Origin: DSXH01 sp020724325
GTDB lineage: Bacteria > Bacteroidota > Ignavibacteria > Ignavibacteriales > Melioribacteraceae
Direction of reading: 5' to 3'
DNA: 64,000 bases
Assembly (NCBI GenBank): GCA_040756515.1
Contig: JBFLYW010000010.1
Coordinates: 1 to 64,000, forward strand
The notes under the pieces are model-generated. The model was not told the DNA's origin. It ran no database searches and saw only the letters and a list, made by a program, of their open reading frames with translations. Both the position numbers and the translations under genes were made by a program. Positions 44,401-53,123 of the stretch are shown piece by piece. The first letter of the stretch is position 1; each line of letters begins with the position of its first letter.

Positions 44401-44933
44401 ATAGCATCATGGATATTTTTCACAAGCAAATTTTTTGAAGAAAAAAATCTAATAAGATACTTTACAGAGGAATTAAACTCATTATTCACAATTAACTGGT
44501 TTAATGATTCTTCGATAGATAAAGAAATCAATTCATCTGAAGCAGATTGATCAATAGGCGTAAAATTAGCATCAATTCCGGCTTCGGGCGCAAACTCCTT
44601 AAGTATATTTATGCAGAATGAATGAATTGTAGAAATATTTGCAGATACAAGCTGACGCCGAATATGCTCAAGCTTTCTTAATTTGTTATTATCTGTTTCG
44701 GATTTTATTCTTAATTCAATTTCTTCAGCAATTTTTTTATTTAGCTCCCCCGCTGCTTTGTCTGTAAATGTAATTGCAACAATATTATCAATCTCTATTT
44801 CTTCGTTAACTAATATTTCTACAAACCGTTTAGATAAAACAAACGTCTTGCCCGAACCCGCATTTGCAGAAAGCAAAATATTGGAGCTATAATCAAGCGC
44901 ATTTTTCTGATATGGAGTTAATGTCTTTGTCAT
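41406..44933 (-). CDS. addA: AddA-like UvrD/Rep helicase with a C-terminal RecB-type nuclease
   Basis: This is a double-strand-break-processing enzyme of the RecBCD/AddAB class. UvrD motifs occur in order: Walker A SANAGSGKT (22-30), AITFTDKAAGELN, Walker B MIDEYQDTNEIQY, GDEKQSIYMFRDA, LLTIHQAKGLEFKAVFLYGC and LLYVAVTRAMNCLFISAA. The C-terminal nuclease has GRIIHEAL, GIIDKF and the catalytic VDYKTD. A Cys in FAQCPVKYELTY plus a C-x2-C-x8-C set at the end could hold an iron-sulfur cluster. Length is 1175 residues. No addB is present in the window. It overlaps the kinase gene by 4 bp (ATGA). Confidence 0.88.
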   Translation of the reverse strand: MTKTLTPYQKNALDYSSNILLSANAGSGKTFVLSKRFVEILVNEEIEIDNIVAITFTDKAAGELNKKIAEEIELRIKSETDNNKLRKLEHIRRQLVSANISTIHSFCINILKEFAPEAGIDANFTPIDQSASDELISLSIEESLNQLIVNNEFNSSVKYLIRFFSSKNLLVKNIHDAINHRKIIQQHLIGIYNKSEPDFVNYLNEMFEYYFDRLFSSKIECLIKDITLINQFVLKKKQTNEIALQVMPLLLQLNKATTINQKIEILNEIAALILTQKEELKNRDYLAWERESFFNEINRIEIFFRNINPILKSDFSPDCLREYYSFGKHFIRVFNYVLNSYSNKKIEKGYIDFEDILLLTQNIIQFDDVKEFLRIRFMYIMIDEYQDTNEIQYRIFMPILDQLKEGNLFVVGDEKQSIYMFRDAELEVFNKTKYDIEKLDDKGKLLLLPHSFRMKKQLVLFTNKLFKELFNQPEPVLNEVGYSELICARDESENGYTELLLVDENDEIKEADLVASKITGLVASNDVVFGDIAILCRKRSMFTEIESALVNYNIPFNVIGGKGFYQKQSVSDVYNYLSFLINNFDDAALIGVLRSPFYNVSDTRLFEISLEEGNNFYSKLKSFAEKNTDIRKVIDSLNEHQQLLLSTEVSALIRKILSDRAYWAVISSKKNSDQEIANLKKLLAIAREYSKKSFKNLYDFTVYLRDAIESVEDEGQAQISKETNTVKLLTIHQAKGLEFKAVFLYGCNESARDNSIKSRSMGIDKEFGFPVKVFLNGNYFSNPVASHVVAMVNYIHHQKNIAEIKRLLYVAVTRAMNCLFISAAHKNFNASKDSFFSFLQTGLKKDFNCESIVISGEVEFMTQKDDRFYFDKKPVETEIRIIKKIEAVSIPENDDENKPVEKIYLLQKIVDRPSKEVISATKVSMFAQCPVKYELTYELGFPTIFNVIKRYSNNQYNFNSKEDEELRFFADVKGRIIHEALKENPENEEIENLINNLMQLEMINDPDAAAKLKTKIKNELNEFCKSDFYQSIIKPKNFYNEYEIYAEEGENYLYGIIDKFIIEKDRLIIVDYKTDDIELNAIKKRADDYFQQLTFYAFVLSKYYKSYDKYELIIAYTKYPDKVVSKNLLLDDLIKYKEQLSALTNKMQDRIFKPNYDHCSACHFTLEGNKCVKPI

Positions 44934-47900
44934 TCAACCGTTGGAAGAATAATTAAAAAAGTAGTGCCTTGTGGTGATGATTTTTCAATTGTAATAACTC
45001 CGCCTATGCTTTCAACAAATTTCTTTGCCATGCTTAAACCCAAACCCATCCCTTTTGGCTTTGTTGTAAAATTGTCTTCAAATATTTTTTCGGTTATATC
45101 AGGGTCAATACCTGTTCCGTTATCTTCAATTCTAATTTCACAAGAATCAATATTAAACTGAATAATAACTCTAACAAGAGTGGCATCGGCTTGAAGCGAA
45201 TTTCTTACCAGATTAATAATTGCCCGGCTTAAATGATCTGCATCCGCATTAACAAATATTGAATCTGAGTAGTAGATAAGATTTACTTTCGCTTTTTCAT
45301 CGGCAAACAAGTTTACCGTTTCTTTCATTATTGGAATAATATCAATTCTTTCTATTGATAATTTTGGCATACGCGCAAAGCTTGAAAACTCCGATGCAAT
45401 ATTTTTAAGTGTTTCGATCTGAGTGATAAACGTATTAGTTACTTTATTAAATATTTTATCGAACTTAGGTGAATTATCGTTATATGCTGCTATTAATTGC
45501 TGGATAGAGAGTTTCATGGGTGTAAGCGGATTTTTAATTTCGTGAGCAACCTGTTTTGCCATTTCTTTCCACGCAGTTTCACGTTCCAATTGCGCAAGCT
45601 CAATCTGACTTTTTTTAAGTTTCCGAATCATCATATTAAATCCTTTTGCCAGCTCTCCAATTTCACCTGAACCTTTTTCCTCAATTTCAAAGTTTAGGTC
45701 GCCGCTTCCAATTGATCTTGTTGCGTGAGTTAATCTTCTAATAGGCGATGAGATCTGTTCGGCTAAAATTGTACTGAAAATAGTTAATAGAACTAATGCA
45801 ACCGCAAGTATCCCGAACAAGAAAATATCCAGTTCAACATCTGTTAACGGTATTGAAACGGAATTCATTAGAGTGTTGACGTTTACAAAAAGTGGTGTCA
45901 ATTCATTTTCCAAATTCAGATAAATAGAATAATACTTTTCGTTATTCATGTACTCTTTCAGAAATACTTTATTTTCTCCGGTTAACACAGTACTTATATG
46001 AACTTCGGGGTTCAGAGTTGAAGAGAGAAGTCCAGATTCATATAAATGTTTTTGGGATGAATAGAGTAATTTATTTCCATCGTAACAATTGAATTCAATG
46101 TTAAGATCGGCATTCGCTTTATCAAATATAGACAGCATAGACAAGCTGGAAACAGAACTATACTTTTTATAGTATGAATTTATCTGTCCGGCATATTCTC
46201 CAAGAAAGCTGTTTAATAACTCTTCATTTTTAGACTCGTTTATATTCCGTATGTAAGCTGCAATAATAAGTAGAGGTACAACGGAAGCTAAAATAAATGC
46301 AAAAGTTAGTTTAGTTTTATAACTCTGAAAATATTCTTTCCACTTTCCTAAATTTCCAAAGGCATGAACCAGAAATGCAATTAGAATAATCAGCGCATGA
46401 ATAAAAAACACTTTGAAAAAGTTGGATAAGTTCCAGGCAAACCTTCTTTCTTCGAGAGCAACAGCAATTATTTCATTATTCTTTTCACGCGGTTTTAAAA
46501 GAAATACAAGATGAGTTTCCCCTTTAATATCTACTCGTTTCCATTCTTCGTTAAAGTTTTTACCTGCGCCTTCCAATAATTCTTCAGTCTCTGTGCTGGT
46601 AAGCGTTACATTTCCAAAGTAATTAACAAGTAAATTATTGGTAAAGACAAAAATTTTAAGATTCTTAAAATCAGTTGCGGACGTCATTCCCTCGCGTGGA
46701 ACGGTTAAAAACTTTGGTACTTTTTCATTCTCCAAATAATAATTATTGATAAGTGCGGTGGATACAATATACTTCTTAGTTCCATTATAGCCATTAGCAG
46801 CAGCTGTACCAACCAGCATTTCACCAGAACCAAATAGATTCTTTACTAAATAAATTTTTGGCTGAGTAATTTCTTTAGAAATGTATTTTCCTAAATCTTC
46901 TTTATAGTTTACAGAATAATTATTAAAACTCCCTAATAATTTTTTCTCGGAATCATAAATCGAAATTGATGAAGGAATATTTTCACGGAAAAGCAGACTC
47001 TTATTCCACAACTCAAATGCAATTGCTGAATAATTAACATCACCCTCTCCGTAATTTATTACCGCATAATCTGATGCAGATTGTATAAGCGTCTGATGCA
47101 AAATAAACTCGTAAATGTTTTGATTTCTTCTGGTCAGTTCATATGCAACGGTTTTTAGCGATTCCCTCTCAATTTCAGAATTGTAATAGACAAACAAACT
47201 AACAATTATAACAGAAGAGGCAAACCCGTAATAAACGTAATACAAACTTTTATGTACTTTATTGTAGGATAGATAGCTTAGAATAAATAAAAAAGTTATG
47301 AAAAGAACTCTTATCATTGGAGTTCCTTGCGGCTGAACCTGAAGTGAATCGAATAAAAAACCAAGGATTTGAAAAACTATAAACACTAAAAGCACTGACC
47401 TTATATTTAAAGCGGAAAATGGGTACTCGTTAAAAATCCATTTTAGCAATAATAATGAAACAAGTATTCCGCAGAAACCGAGCAATAAAATATTGAGGTC
47501 CATCAATAAAGCAACTGGCGAAGGAATTAATGAAAACTCTTTGAAATACCTTATTGTTGAATCGAAAACAACACTTCTTAAGGAAGCGCCAACACTTCTA
47601 TACAAAATAAAAATCAGAAATGATGATAGCACAAACACCAGAAAGAATTTTGATAAACTTTTCTTACTTCTTCGTTTCTCTAAATAAATATTTAGCCGAT
47701 TAAAACCGATTATTATTATTACAAACAAGCTAAATACAGTTATAAAAAAATCGAGCGGCGAACGAACCATTCCAAATGCAAACGATGAAGAAAAATTAGA
47801 TGGATCGGTTAATTGATTATGTAAATATCCCGATGGAATTTGTAAGTAAAAAAGAATTATTCGAAATACTGCGACGTATAAAAAAAGAATGATGAATTGA

Positions 47901-48724
47901 ATAAATCTGTTGGCAACAGCTTTATACTTTTTATATCCGATTATTCCAATAGATAAGCATATGAATAAAATGAGAACGGATTGAATCACCTTAAATGTGT
48001 CTTCTAATTCCTTAATCGAAATATCAAGCGATGGCTTATCAAACGTTGCTGCACCAATTTTATTATTGTAATTATTAAGAATATTAAATGAATGTTTTCT
48101 GCCGTCTTTGGATAATTCTGCTTTCCTGTTATAATTTATTTCAATATTTGTCGAAATTAGCTTGGAGAGATAATCGTCGGTATTGGTAAATGCTAAAGTC
48201 TTCGATTCTAATCTGTAATGCCTTTCCAGCTCATCGGCAACTATCAAGAAATATTTTCCTGATGATGTTATTACAGTATCGATTACGTATAGATATGTAG
48301 ATAAATCCTCCCTTGTAAAATAAGCTTGACCAAATCCGCTTTTATGAGATTCTAAGTCTGCGTCTTCAAATATCAGCTTATTATTCCAGCAGACGGGATT
48401 ATTATTAAAATCATTTACCTGCACATTGTAATTAGTGTAACTTGTTACAATGCTAAAACAATTTTTTATACTTTTTTTTTCTACACCAGTACTAAGATTT
48501 TTTTTCAGTTCATTCTTAGTATCTATTATATTCTCTACTTTCTCATTAAACACTAACAATATTCTATTCTCAATACCAACCACATATTCAATCAGACTGT
48601 TATTCCAGTATTCAATCCTATTATTTCTTATAACCGGCTCAAGAATTCCGGAGACGATAAGTGCCAGTATAAAGATTAGAAGAAGCAGAATTTTCTTGTT
48701 CAGTAACAAGTTTTTAATACTCAT
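44930..48724 (-). CDS. Large membrane sensor histidine kinase, NtrY-like
   Basis: A transmembrane kinase of about 1264 residues. One membrane segment is near the N-terminus, about eight are packed in the middle third, and more precede a HAMP domain (SSPIRRLTHATRSIGSGDLN). HisKA carries the phospho-acceptor His near residue 1061 (VAHEIKNPLTPMKLS). The HATPase domain has NLVRNSLQA, DNGTGID and KGMGLGLSMAKKFVESIGG. The KNPLTPMKLS motif is typical of NtrY kinases. No response regulator is adjacent. The ATG at 48724 lies 5 bp after the preceding gene, and its stop overlaps addA. Confidence 0.93.
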   Translation of the reverse strand: MSIKNLLLNKKILLLLIFILALIVSGILEPVIRNNRIEYWNNSLIEYVVGIENRILLVFNEKVENIIDTKNELKKNLSTGVEKKSIKNCFSIVTSYTNYNVQVNDFNNNPVCWNNKLIFEDADLESHKSGFGQAYFTREDLSTYLYVIDTVITSSGKYFLIVADELERHYRLESKTLAFTNTDDYLSKLISTNIEINYNRKAELSKDGRKHSFNILNNYNNKIGAATFDKPSLDISIKELEDTFKVIQSVLILFICLSIGIIGYKKYKAVANRFIQFIILFLYVAVFRIILFYLQIPSGYLHNQLTDPSNFSSSFAFGMVRSPLDFFITVFSLFVIIIIGFNRLNIYLEKRRSKKSLSKFFLVFVLSSFLIFILYRSVGASLRSVVFDSTIRYFKEFSLIPSPVALLMDLNILLLGFCGILVSLLLLKWIFNEYPFSALNIRSVLLVFIVFQILGFLFDSLQVQPQGTPMIRVLFITFLFILSYLSYNKVHKSLYYVYYGFASSVIIVSLFVYYNSEIERESLKTVAYELTRRNQNIYEFILHQTLIQSASDYAVINYGEGDVNYSAIAFELWNKSLLFRENIPSSISIYDSEKKLLGSFNNYSVNYKEDLGKYISKEITQPKIYLVKNLFGSGEMLVGTAAANGYNGTKKYIVSTALINNYYLENEKVPKFLTVPREGMTSATDFKNLKIFVFTNNLLVNYFGNVTLTSTETEELLEGAGKNFNEEWKRVDIKGETHLVFLLKPREKNNEIIAVALEERRFAWNLSNFFKVFFIHALIILIAFLVHAFGNLGKWKEYFQSYKTKLTFAFILASVVPLLIIAAYIRNINESKNEELLNSFLGEYAGQINSYYKKYSSVSSLSMLSIFDKANADLNIEFNCYDGNKLLYSSQKHLYESGLLSSTLNPEVHISTVLTGENKVFLKEYMNNEKYYSIYLNLENELTPLFVNVNTLMNSVSIPLTDVELDIFLFGILAVALVLLTIFSTILAEQISSPIRRLTHATRSIGSGDLNFEIEEKGSGEIGELAKGFNMMIRKLKKSQIELAQLERETAWKEMAKQVAHEIKNPLTPMKLSIQQLIAAYNDNSPKFDKIFNKVTNTFITQIETLKNIASEFSSFARMPKLSIERIDIIPIMKETVNLFADEKAKVNLIYYSDSIFVNADADHLSRAIINLVRNSLQADATLVRVIIQFNIDSCEIRIEDNGTGIDPDITEKIFEDNFTTKPKGMGLGLSMAKKFVESIGGVITIEKSSPQGTTFLIILPTVE

Positions 48725-48729
48725 CAATT

Positions 48730-49152
48730 TTAATTAATGGTGATTTGAGAAATACGCCACTGATTATCAATCATTTGAAATGTTACAAAGACTATTGCAT
48801 TACCGCGGATTCCATTGTTATTATACTTTAGATTTCCGGCGGCAAACGGACTGTTTGTATCCAGAACTATATTGGTGAACTTGAATGAAATCGGTTTATA
48901 AATACTTAGATAATCTTTTATAATATAAAATGCTTGATTGTAACTAAAGTAACCGCTGGAACCATTTGCCAGACTAATGTAATTTTTGGCGTTAAAATAA
49001 ACAGAAAATTTATCTACCGAACCAGTGCTTAGTCCTTCTTCTATTTTTATCAAAATCTTATTTATATCACTGCTACGCGGTTCCTGAGCAATTGAAGAGA
49101 TTAATAAACCCAGAACCATGCTTATAATCAATATGTAAATTCTAATTCTCAT
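48730..49152 (-). CDS. Secreted DUF4783-like (NTF2-fold) protein
   Basis: A 140-residue protein with a signal peptide (MRIRIYILIISMVLGLLISS, cleaved near AQE). The remainder resembles DUF4783 proteins of Bacteroidota: a helical start with GLSTGSVDKFSVYFNAKNYI, then YSYNQAFYIIKDYLSIYKPI-type segments and a C-terminal strand (NQWRISQITIN). Molecular function is unknown. It is the first gene of a tight unit with the histidine kinase, AddA-like helicase and amidase. I assign the family from memory of its pattern. Confidence 0.75.
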   Translation of the reverse strand: MRIRIYILIISMVLGLLISSIAQEPRSSDINKILIKIEEGLSTGSVDKFSVYFNAKNYISLANGSSGYFSYNQAFYIIKDYLSIYKPISFKFTNIVLDTNSPFAAGNLKYNNNGIRGNAIVFVTFQMIDNQWRISQITIN

Positions 49153-49197
49153 TTTATATTTAAGACTTCATTTTGTCTTATGTCAAAATAAATTAAA

Positions 49198-49232
49198 AGA
49201 AATAAAAAAGCATACCCTTAGAGGTATGCTTT
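49198..49232 (-). terminator. Terminator after the fibronectin-type lipoprotein gene
   Basis: The minus strand reads AAAGCATACC (49223-49232), six bases, then GGTATGCTTT (49207-49216), 10 perfect pairs, followed by a T-rich tract. It lies 28 bp after the stop at 49261. Confidence 0.82.
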
Positions 49233-49260
49233 CCAATTCCACCAATTTTTTAAATTGCTG

Positions 49261-50094
49261 TTATCGACTCTTTTTAACCTCATCAGATACATTTCTTGTT
49301 TTATCACTTGCCATTCTCTTTAATTCTCTGTTTCCTTCTACTAATTGGTAAGCCCAGTCGAATACCATTCTGTCATTAACTATACTTTTTATTCTAACCT
49401 TTGCATAATGATTATCCCATGTCCATATAACATACGTATTACCAATTTTAGCTTCTACATATTTAACATTTTCATTTGGTTTTAACGTTACCCAGCCGGT
49501 AGTAGGCGCATAACTTATATCCCATATATCTGATGTTGTTCCCATATCCTGAATATCGGTATCATCCCACACATTAAGATAATATTTGCCATTGTAGTAT
49601 TCGAAGAACATATCGGCTGCGTCAGAATTATAAGGAACAACTAAATACTTACTGAAATCATAACCAGAATTATTGGGAGAACGGTTATAATCAAAAATAG
49701 CCTGATTAAATCCCTCCGGACGCGGAGTATCGTAAACAACTTCTGTACTAAGTTCACTTTCGTTATTGTTATAATCGTATGCAGTTACAGCATAATAGTA
49801 AGTAGTACCGTTTTTAGCTCCATAATCTATGAAGGAGCTGTTATAAGTACTGCCAATTAATGTGTATTTGCCATTATACGAATAACTGTAATAAACATTG
49901 TAGCCGGCAACATCGCCTTCGGGATTTTCATCCCAGAAAATATCAACTCTGTTATCTCCGGTTACTGTATAAATACCTTTCGGAGGTGAAGGCGGACGAT
50001 CGTCATAGAAATAATCGCCAAATTCATCGCATCCGGTTATAGTTAATCCGATTATGATTGTTAAAGCTATTGTTAAGATTTTTGTGGTTTTCAT
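49261..50094 (-). CDS. Lipoprotein with a fibronectin type III domain
   Basis: A 277-residue envelope protein. The signal peptide ends in the lipobox LTITGC, so it is probably lipid-anchored. A fibronectin type III-like domain spans about residues 40-120 (VDIFWDENPEGDVAGYNVYY and GTTYYYAVTAYDYNNNESEL). The rest (about 130-277) is rich in Tyr/Trp/Asp and of unknown fold. The ATG at 50094 follows a GGGG-type ribosome site; an upstream ATG at 50109 is less likely. It is a single-gene unit ending in a strong terminator. Confidence 0.85.
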   Translation of the reverse strand: MKTTKILTIALTIIIGLTITGCDEFGDYFYDDRPPSPPKGIYTVTGDNRVDIFWDENPEGDVAGYNVYYSYSYNGKYTLIGSTYNSSFIDYGAKNGTTYYYAVTAYDYNNNESELSTEVVYDTPRPEGFNQAIFDYNRSPNNSGYDFSKYLVVPYNSDAADMFFEYYNGKYYLNVWDDTDIQDMGTTSDIWDISYAPTTGWVTLKPNENVKYVEAKIGNTYVIWTWDNHYAKVRIKSIVNDRMVFDWAYQLVEGNRELKRMASDKTRNVSDEVKKSR

Positions 50095-50235
50095 TTTCAA
50101 CCCCGGCATAAATTATTGAACAAACTTTGTTTATTTAGTCAATATGAATGCCAATCCAAAATGGTGAGTTCTAATCAATATGAAGGATTAATTAGTGATA
50201 AGTGTACATTTTTATATACAAATGTGATTAAATTA

Positions 50236-50861
50236 CTAACGTTACGCATACGTTTAAAAAGCAATATCCTCAAATTCATTAAAACCATTTGTGAAAATTC
50301 GTGTAATTAGTGGCAAAAATTATTAAGAAACGTATTGCAAGATTTTTTGTAATGAAGGATTATAAGAAAAGAGATAGCCACAAAATCACCAAAGCACTAA
50401 ATGACACTAAAAACCATTAGTGAAAATTCGTGTAATTAGTGGCAAAAAGTAAGTTGGAAAGGGACTGCTATATTTTTCGCAATGAACAATTATAGAAATA
50501 GTGATTGCAACAAAATCGCAAAAGCACTAAATGACACTAAAAACCATTTGTGAAAATTCGTGTAATTAGTGGCAAAAATTATTAAGAAAGGTATTGCGGC
50601 TATATTTTTTGTAATGAATGATTATAAAAAAAGTGATTGCAACAAAATCGCAAAAGCACTAAATGACACTAAAAACCATTTGTGAAAATTCGTGTAATTA
50701 GTGGCAAAAATTATTAAGAAAGGTATTGCAAGATTTTTTGTAATGAAGGATTATAAGAAAAGAGATAGCCACAAAATCACCAAAGCACTAAATGACACTA
50801 AAAACCATTTGTGAAAATTCGTGTAATTAGTGGCAAAAAATCACCCGTTGCGTAACATCAG
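50236..50861. repeat. 626-bp element: MITE-like ends enclosing about 130-bp tandem repeats
   Basis: The left end CTAACGTTACGCATA and right end TTGCGTAACATCAG match, with a few changes, the ends of the 134-bp element at 39977. Between them a unit recurs with starts of GTGAAAATTCGTGTAATTAG at 50291, 50420, 50550, 50682 and 50811, a period of 129-132. Each unit also holds GGCAAAAATT, GTAATGAA and CACTAAATGACACTAAAAAC. No gene is visible in it. The whole gap between the lipoprotein and pyrC (50095-50876) contains nothing else recognisable. Confidence 0.8.
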
Positions 50862-50876
50862 TCAAATTATTTGAAA

Positions 50877-52166
50877 TCAGATTTCAATAAATCTGTCCTC
50901 ATAATACATTTTACTGTTATTTATAACAGCAACGGATTTACCGGTTAATAATCTTTTATCGAATGGAGAATTTTTTGATTTCGATTTGAATCTAGTAATA
51001 TCCACAGTCCAGATAAAATCTTTATCAATAATAGTAAGATCTGCTTTCTCGTTTTCTTTTATTAGCGGAATCGAAATTTTCAGAATTTTTCTCGGATTAA
51101 TTGCAAGCTTATCAACAACTTGTTCAATTGAAAGATGTTTTTTATGAACCAGCTCGCTTAATACTAAGGCAAGTGTTGTTTCTAATCCTATAATTCCATT
51201 AGGCGCATAAATAAATTCCATTTCTTTTTCTTCAATTGAATGAGGTGCGTGGTCACTGGCAATAACATCAATTGTTCCGTCTTTCAATCCTTCTATTATC
51301 GCGTCAATATCAGCACGAGTTCTAAGCGGCGGACTCATTTTAAAATTAGTGTCGAATGATTTGATATTATCATCTGTCAATATGAAATGATGAGGAGTTA
51401 CTTCTGCAGTAACTTTAATCCCCTTTTTCTTAGCATCCCTAACAAGTTGAACTGCGCCTTTAGTGCTAATGTGCGCAATATGAATTCTGGCACCGGTAAA
51501 TTCTGCCATCATAATATCCCTGACAGCTATTAAATCTTCTGCAACATTTGGAATAGCCGGCAGCCCTAATAAAGTAGAGGTAAGTCCTTCATTCATAGCA
51601 CCATCGGCTAAAGAATCATCTTCGCAATGCTCAATAATTGGTGTATCGAACATTTTTGAATATTCCATTACGCTTCTTAAAAGTGCAGCAGTTTTAATAA
51701 AAGTACCATCGTCAGAAAAAGCAACGGCACCGGATTCAACCAATTCATACATCGGAGAAAGTGCTTCTCCTTTTCTTCCAAGAGTTGCGGCTGCAACAGG
51801 AAATACATTAACAAGATGCTTTTGGGATTTTTCCTTAATAGACCTTACGATTTCCGCAGAATCAATATCGGGATTGGTATTTGGCATGCATGCAACAGCA
51901 GTAAATCCGCCGGCAGCTGCAGCGTTGCTTCCTGTTTCAATAGTCTCTTCATCTTCACGTCCCGGCTCTCTTAAATGTACATGCATATCAAACAAGCCCG
52001 GCATACAAATTTTATTTTCGAAATCAAATACTTTTGATGATTTGTAATCGGAATCCGTTAGTCCGCCAATTTTTTTAATTATTCCGTCTTCAATCAGAAG
52101 GTTATCCACCTTATCTAGTTTTTGAGCGGGATTTAAGAGTCTAACTTGTTTTAGTATAATTTTCAT
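50877..52166 (-). CDS. pyrC: Dihydroorotase, class I
   Basis: It catalyses the reversible cyclisation of carbamoyl-aspartate to dihydroorotate, step three of de novo pyrimidine synthesis. Metal-binding motifs are DMHVHLREPG near residue 60, IEHCEDD, HIAHIST and IASDHAPHS. AGGFTAVACMPNTNP is also typical. Length (429 aa) fits the class I bacterial type. It is the last gene of the pyrR-pyrB-pyrC unit, 17 bp after pyrB. Confidence 0.96.
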   Translation of the reverse strand: MKIILKQVRLLNPAQKLDKVDNLLIEDGIIKKIGGLTDSDYKSSKVFDFENKICMPGLFDMHVHLREPGREDEETIETGSNAAAAGGFTAVACMPNTNPDIDSAEIVRSIKEKSQKHLVNVFPVAAATLGRKGEALSPMYELVESGAVAFSDDGTFIKTAALLRSVMEYSKMFDTPIIEHCEDDSLADGAMNEGLTSTLLGLPAIPNVAEDLIAVRDIMMAEFTGARIHIAHISTKGAVQLVRDAKKKGIKVTAEVTPHHFILTDDNIKSFDTNFKMSPPLRTRADIDAIIEGLKDGTIDVIASDHAPHSIEEKEMEFIYAPNGIIGLETTLALVLSELVHKKHLSIEQVVDKLAINPRKILKISIPLIKENEKADLTIIDKDFIWTVDITRFKSKSKNSPFDKRLLTGKSVAVINNSKMYYEDRFIEI

Positions 52167-52183
52167 TTTTCACCTTAATTGAA

Positions 52184-53104
52184 TTAATGCATTGTACCTA
52201 ACAAATATAAAACTGCCATTCTGATTGCTACACCGTTAGTAACCTGATCTAAAATTACCTGATAAGGTCCGTCTGCAACTTCGGAGGATATTTCAACACC
52301 TCTGTTTATTGGACCAGGGTGAAGTATTAATATATCGCGGTTATATTTTTCAATTCTCTCTGATGTAACTCCAAAATAATGGTGATACTCTCTTAATGAT
52401 GGAATTCTGACACCAGCATTACGTTCGAGCTGAATTCGTAATACGTTTAATACATCGTGATTTGCGATAGCTTCATCTATATTATGAATTACTTTTACAC
52501 CGAGTGATTCAATTCCTATTGGAATCATTGTGGAAGGACCGCATACTGTAACATCAGCTCCCATAGTTTTCAAACCGAAAATATTCGAAAGTGCAACGCG
52601 GCTATGAGCAACATCGCCCACAATACAAACTTTTAATCCTTCTAATTTCCCTAATCTTTCTTTAATTGAATACATATCCAGAAGCCCTTGTGTAGGGTGT
52701 TCATGAAGTCCATCTCCGGCGTTTATAATATTTGCTTTGGAAATCTTAGTAAGATATTGAGGAACACCTGCAGATTGATGACGAACAACTATCATATCAA
52801 CCTTCATTGCTTCAATATTGCGGACCGTATCTTTAAATGTTTCTCCTTTTTTTGTGCTGCTTGAAGAAGTTGAAAAATTAATTGTGTCTGCCGATAATCT
52901 TTTTTGCGCAAGTTCAAAAGAAATCCTTGTTCTGGTAGAATTTTCATAGAAAAGATTAACAATAGTTTTACCCTGTAAAGTAGGTACTTTTTTGATTGGG
53001 CGTTCCAGAACTTCTCTAAATGTAGCTGCAGTATCAAGAATAAGCTGAATATCTTCTTTAGGAACACCATATAACCCTAATAAATGTCTGCTTGATAGAC
53101 TCAT
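52184..53104 (-). CDS. pyrB: Aspartate carbamoyltransferase, catalytic subunit
   Basis: It condenses carbamoyl phosphate with aspartate, the committed pyrimidine step. The carbamoyl-phosphate motif FYENSTRTRISFELAQKRL and HPTQGLLDMYSI are present. The C-terminal domain includes LHPGPINRGVEI. The ATG at 53104 gives 306 residues and the usual start MSLSSRHLLGLY. The longer frame overlaps pyrR and is not homologous. No pyrI regulatory gene is present, in keeping with PyrR-based control. Confidence 0.97.
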   Translation of the reverse strand: MSLSSRHLLGLYGVPKEDIQLILDTAATFREVLERPIKKVPTLQGKTIVNLFYENSTRTRISFELAQKRLSADTINFSTSSSSTKKGETFKDTVRNIEAMKVDMIVVRHQSAGVPQYLTKISKANIINAGDGLHEHPTQGLLDMYSIKERLGKLEGLKVCIVGDVAHSRVALSNIFGLKTMGADVTVCGPSTMIPIGIESLGVKVIHNIDEAIANHDVLNVLRIQLERNAGVRIPSLREYHHYFGVTSERIEKYNRDILILHPGPINRGVEISSEVADGPYQVILDQVTNGVAIRMAVLYLLGTMH

Positions 53105-53123
53105 AAATTTCTCTCTAATAATT

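Noticed and set aside
50236..50861. The tandem repeat as a CRISPR
   Set aside because: The entire 130-bp unit repeats, including what would be spacers, and the period is far too long.
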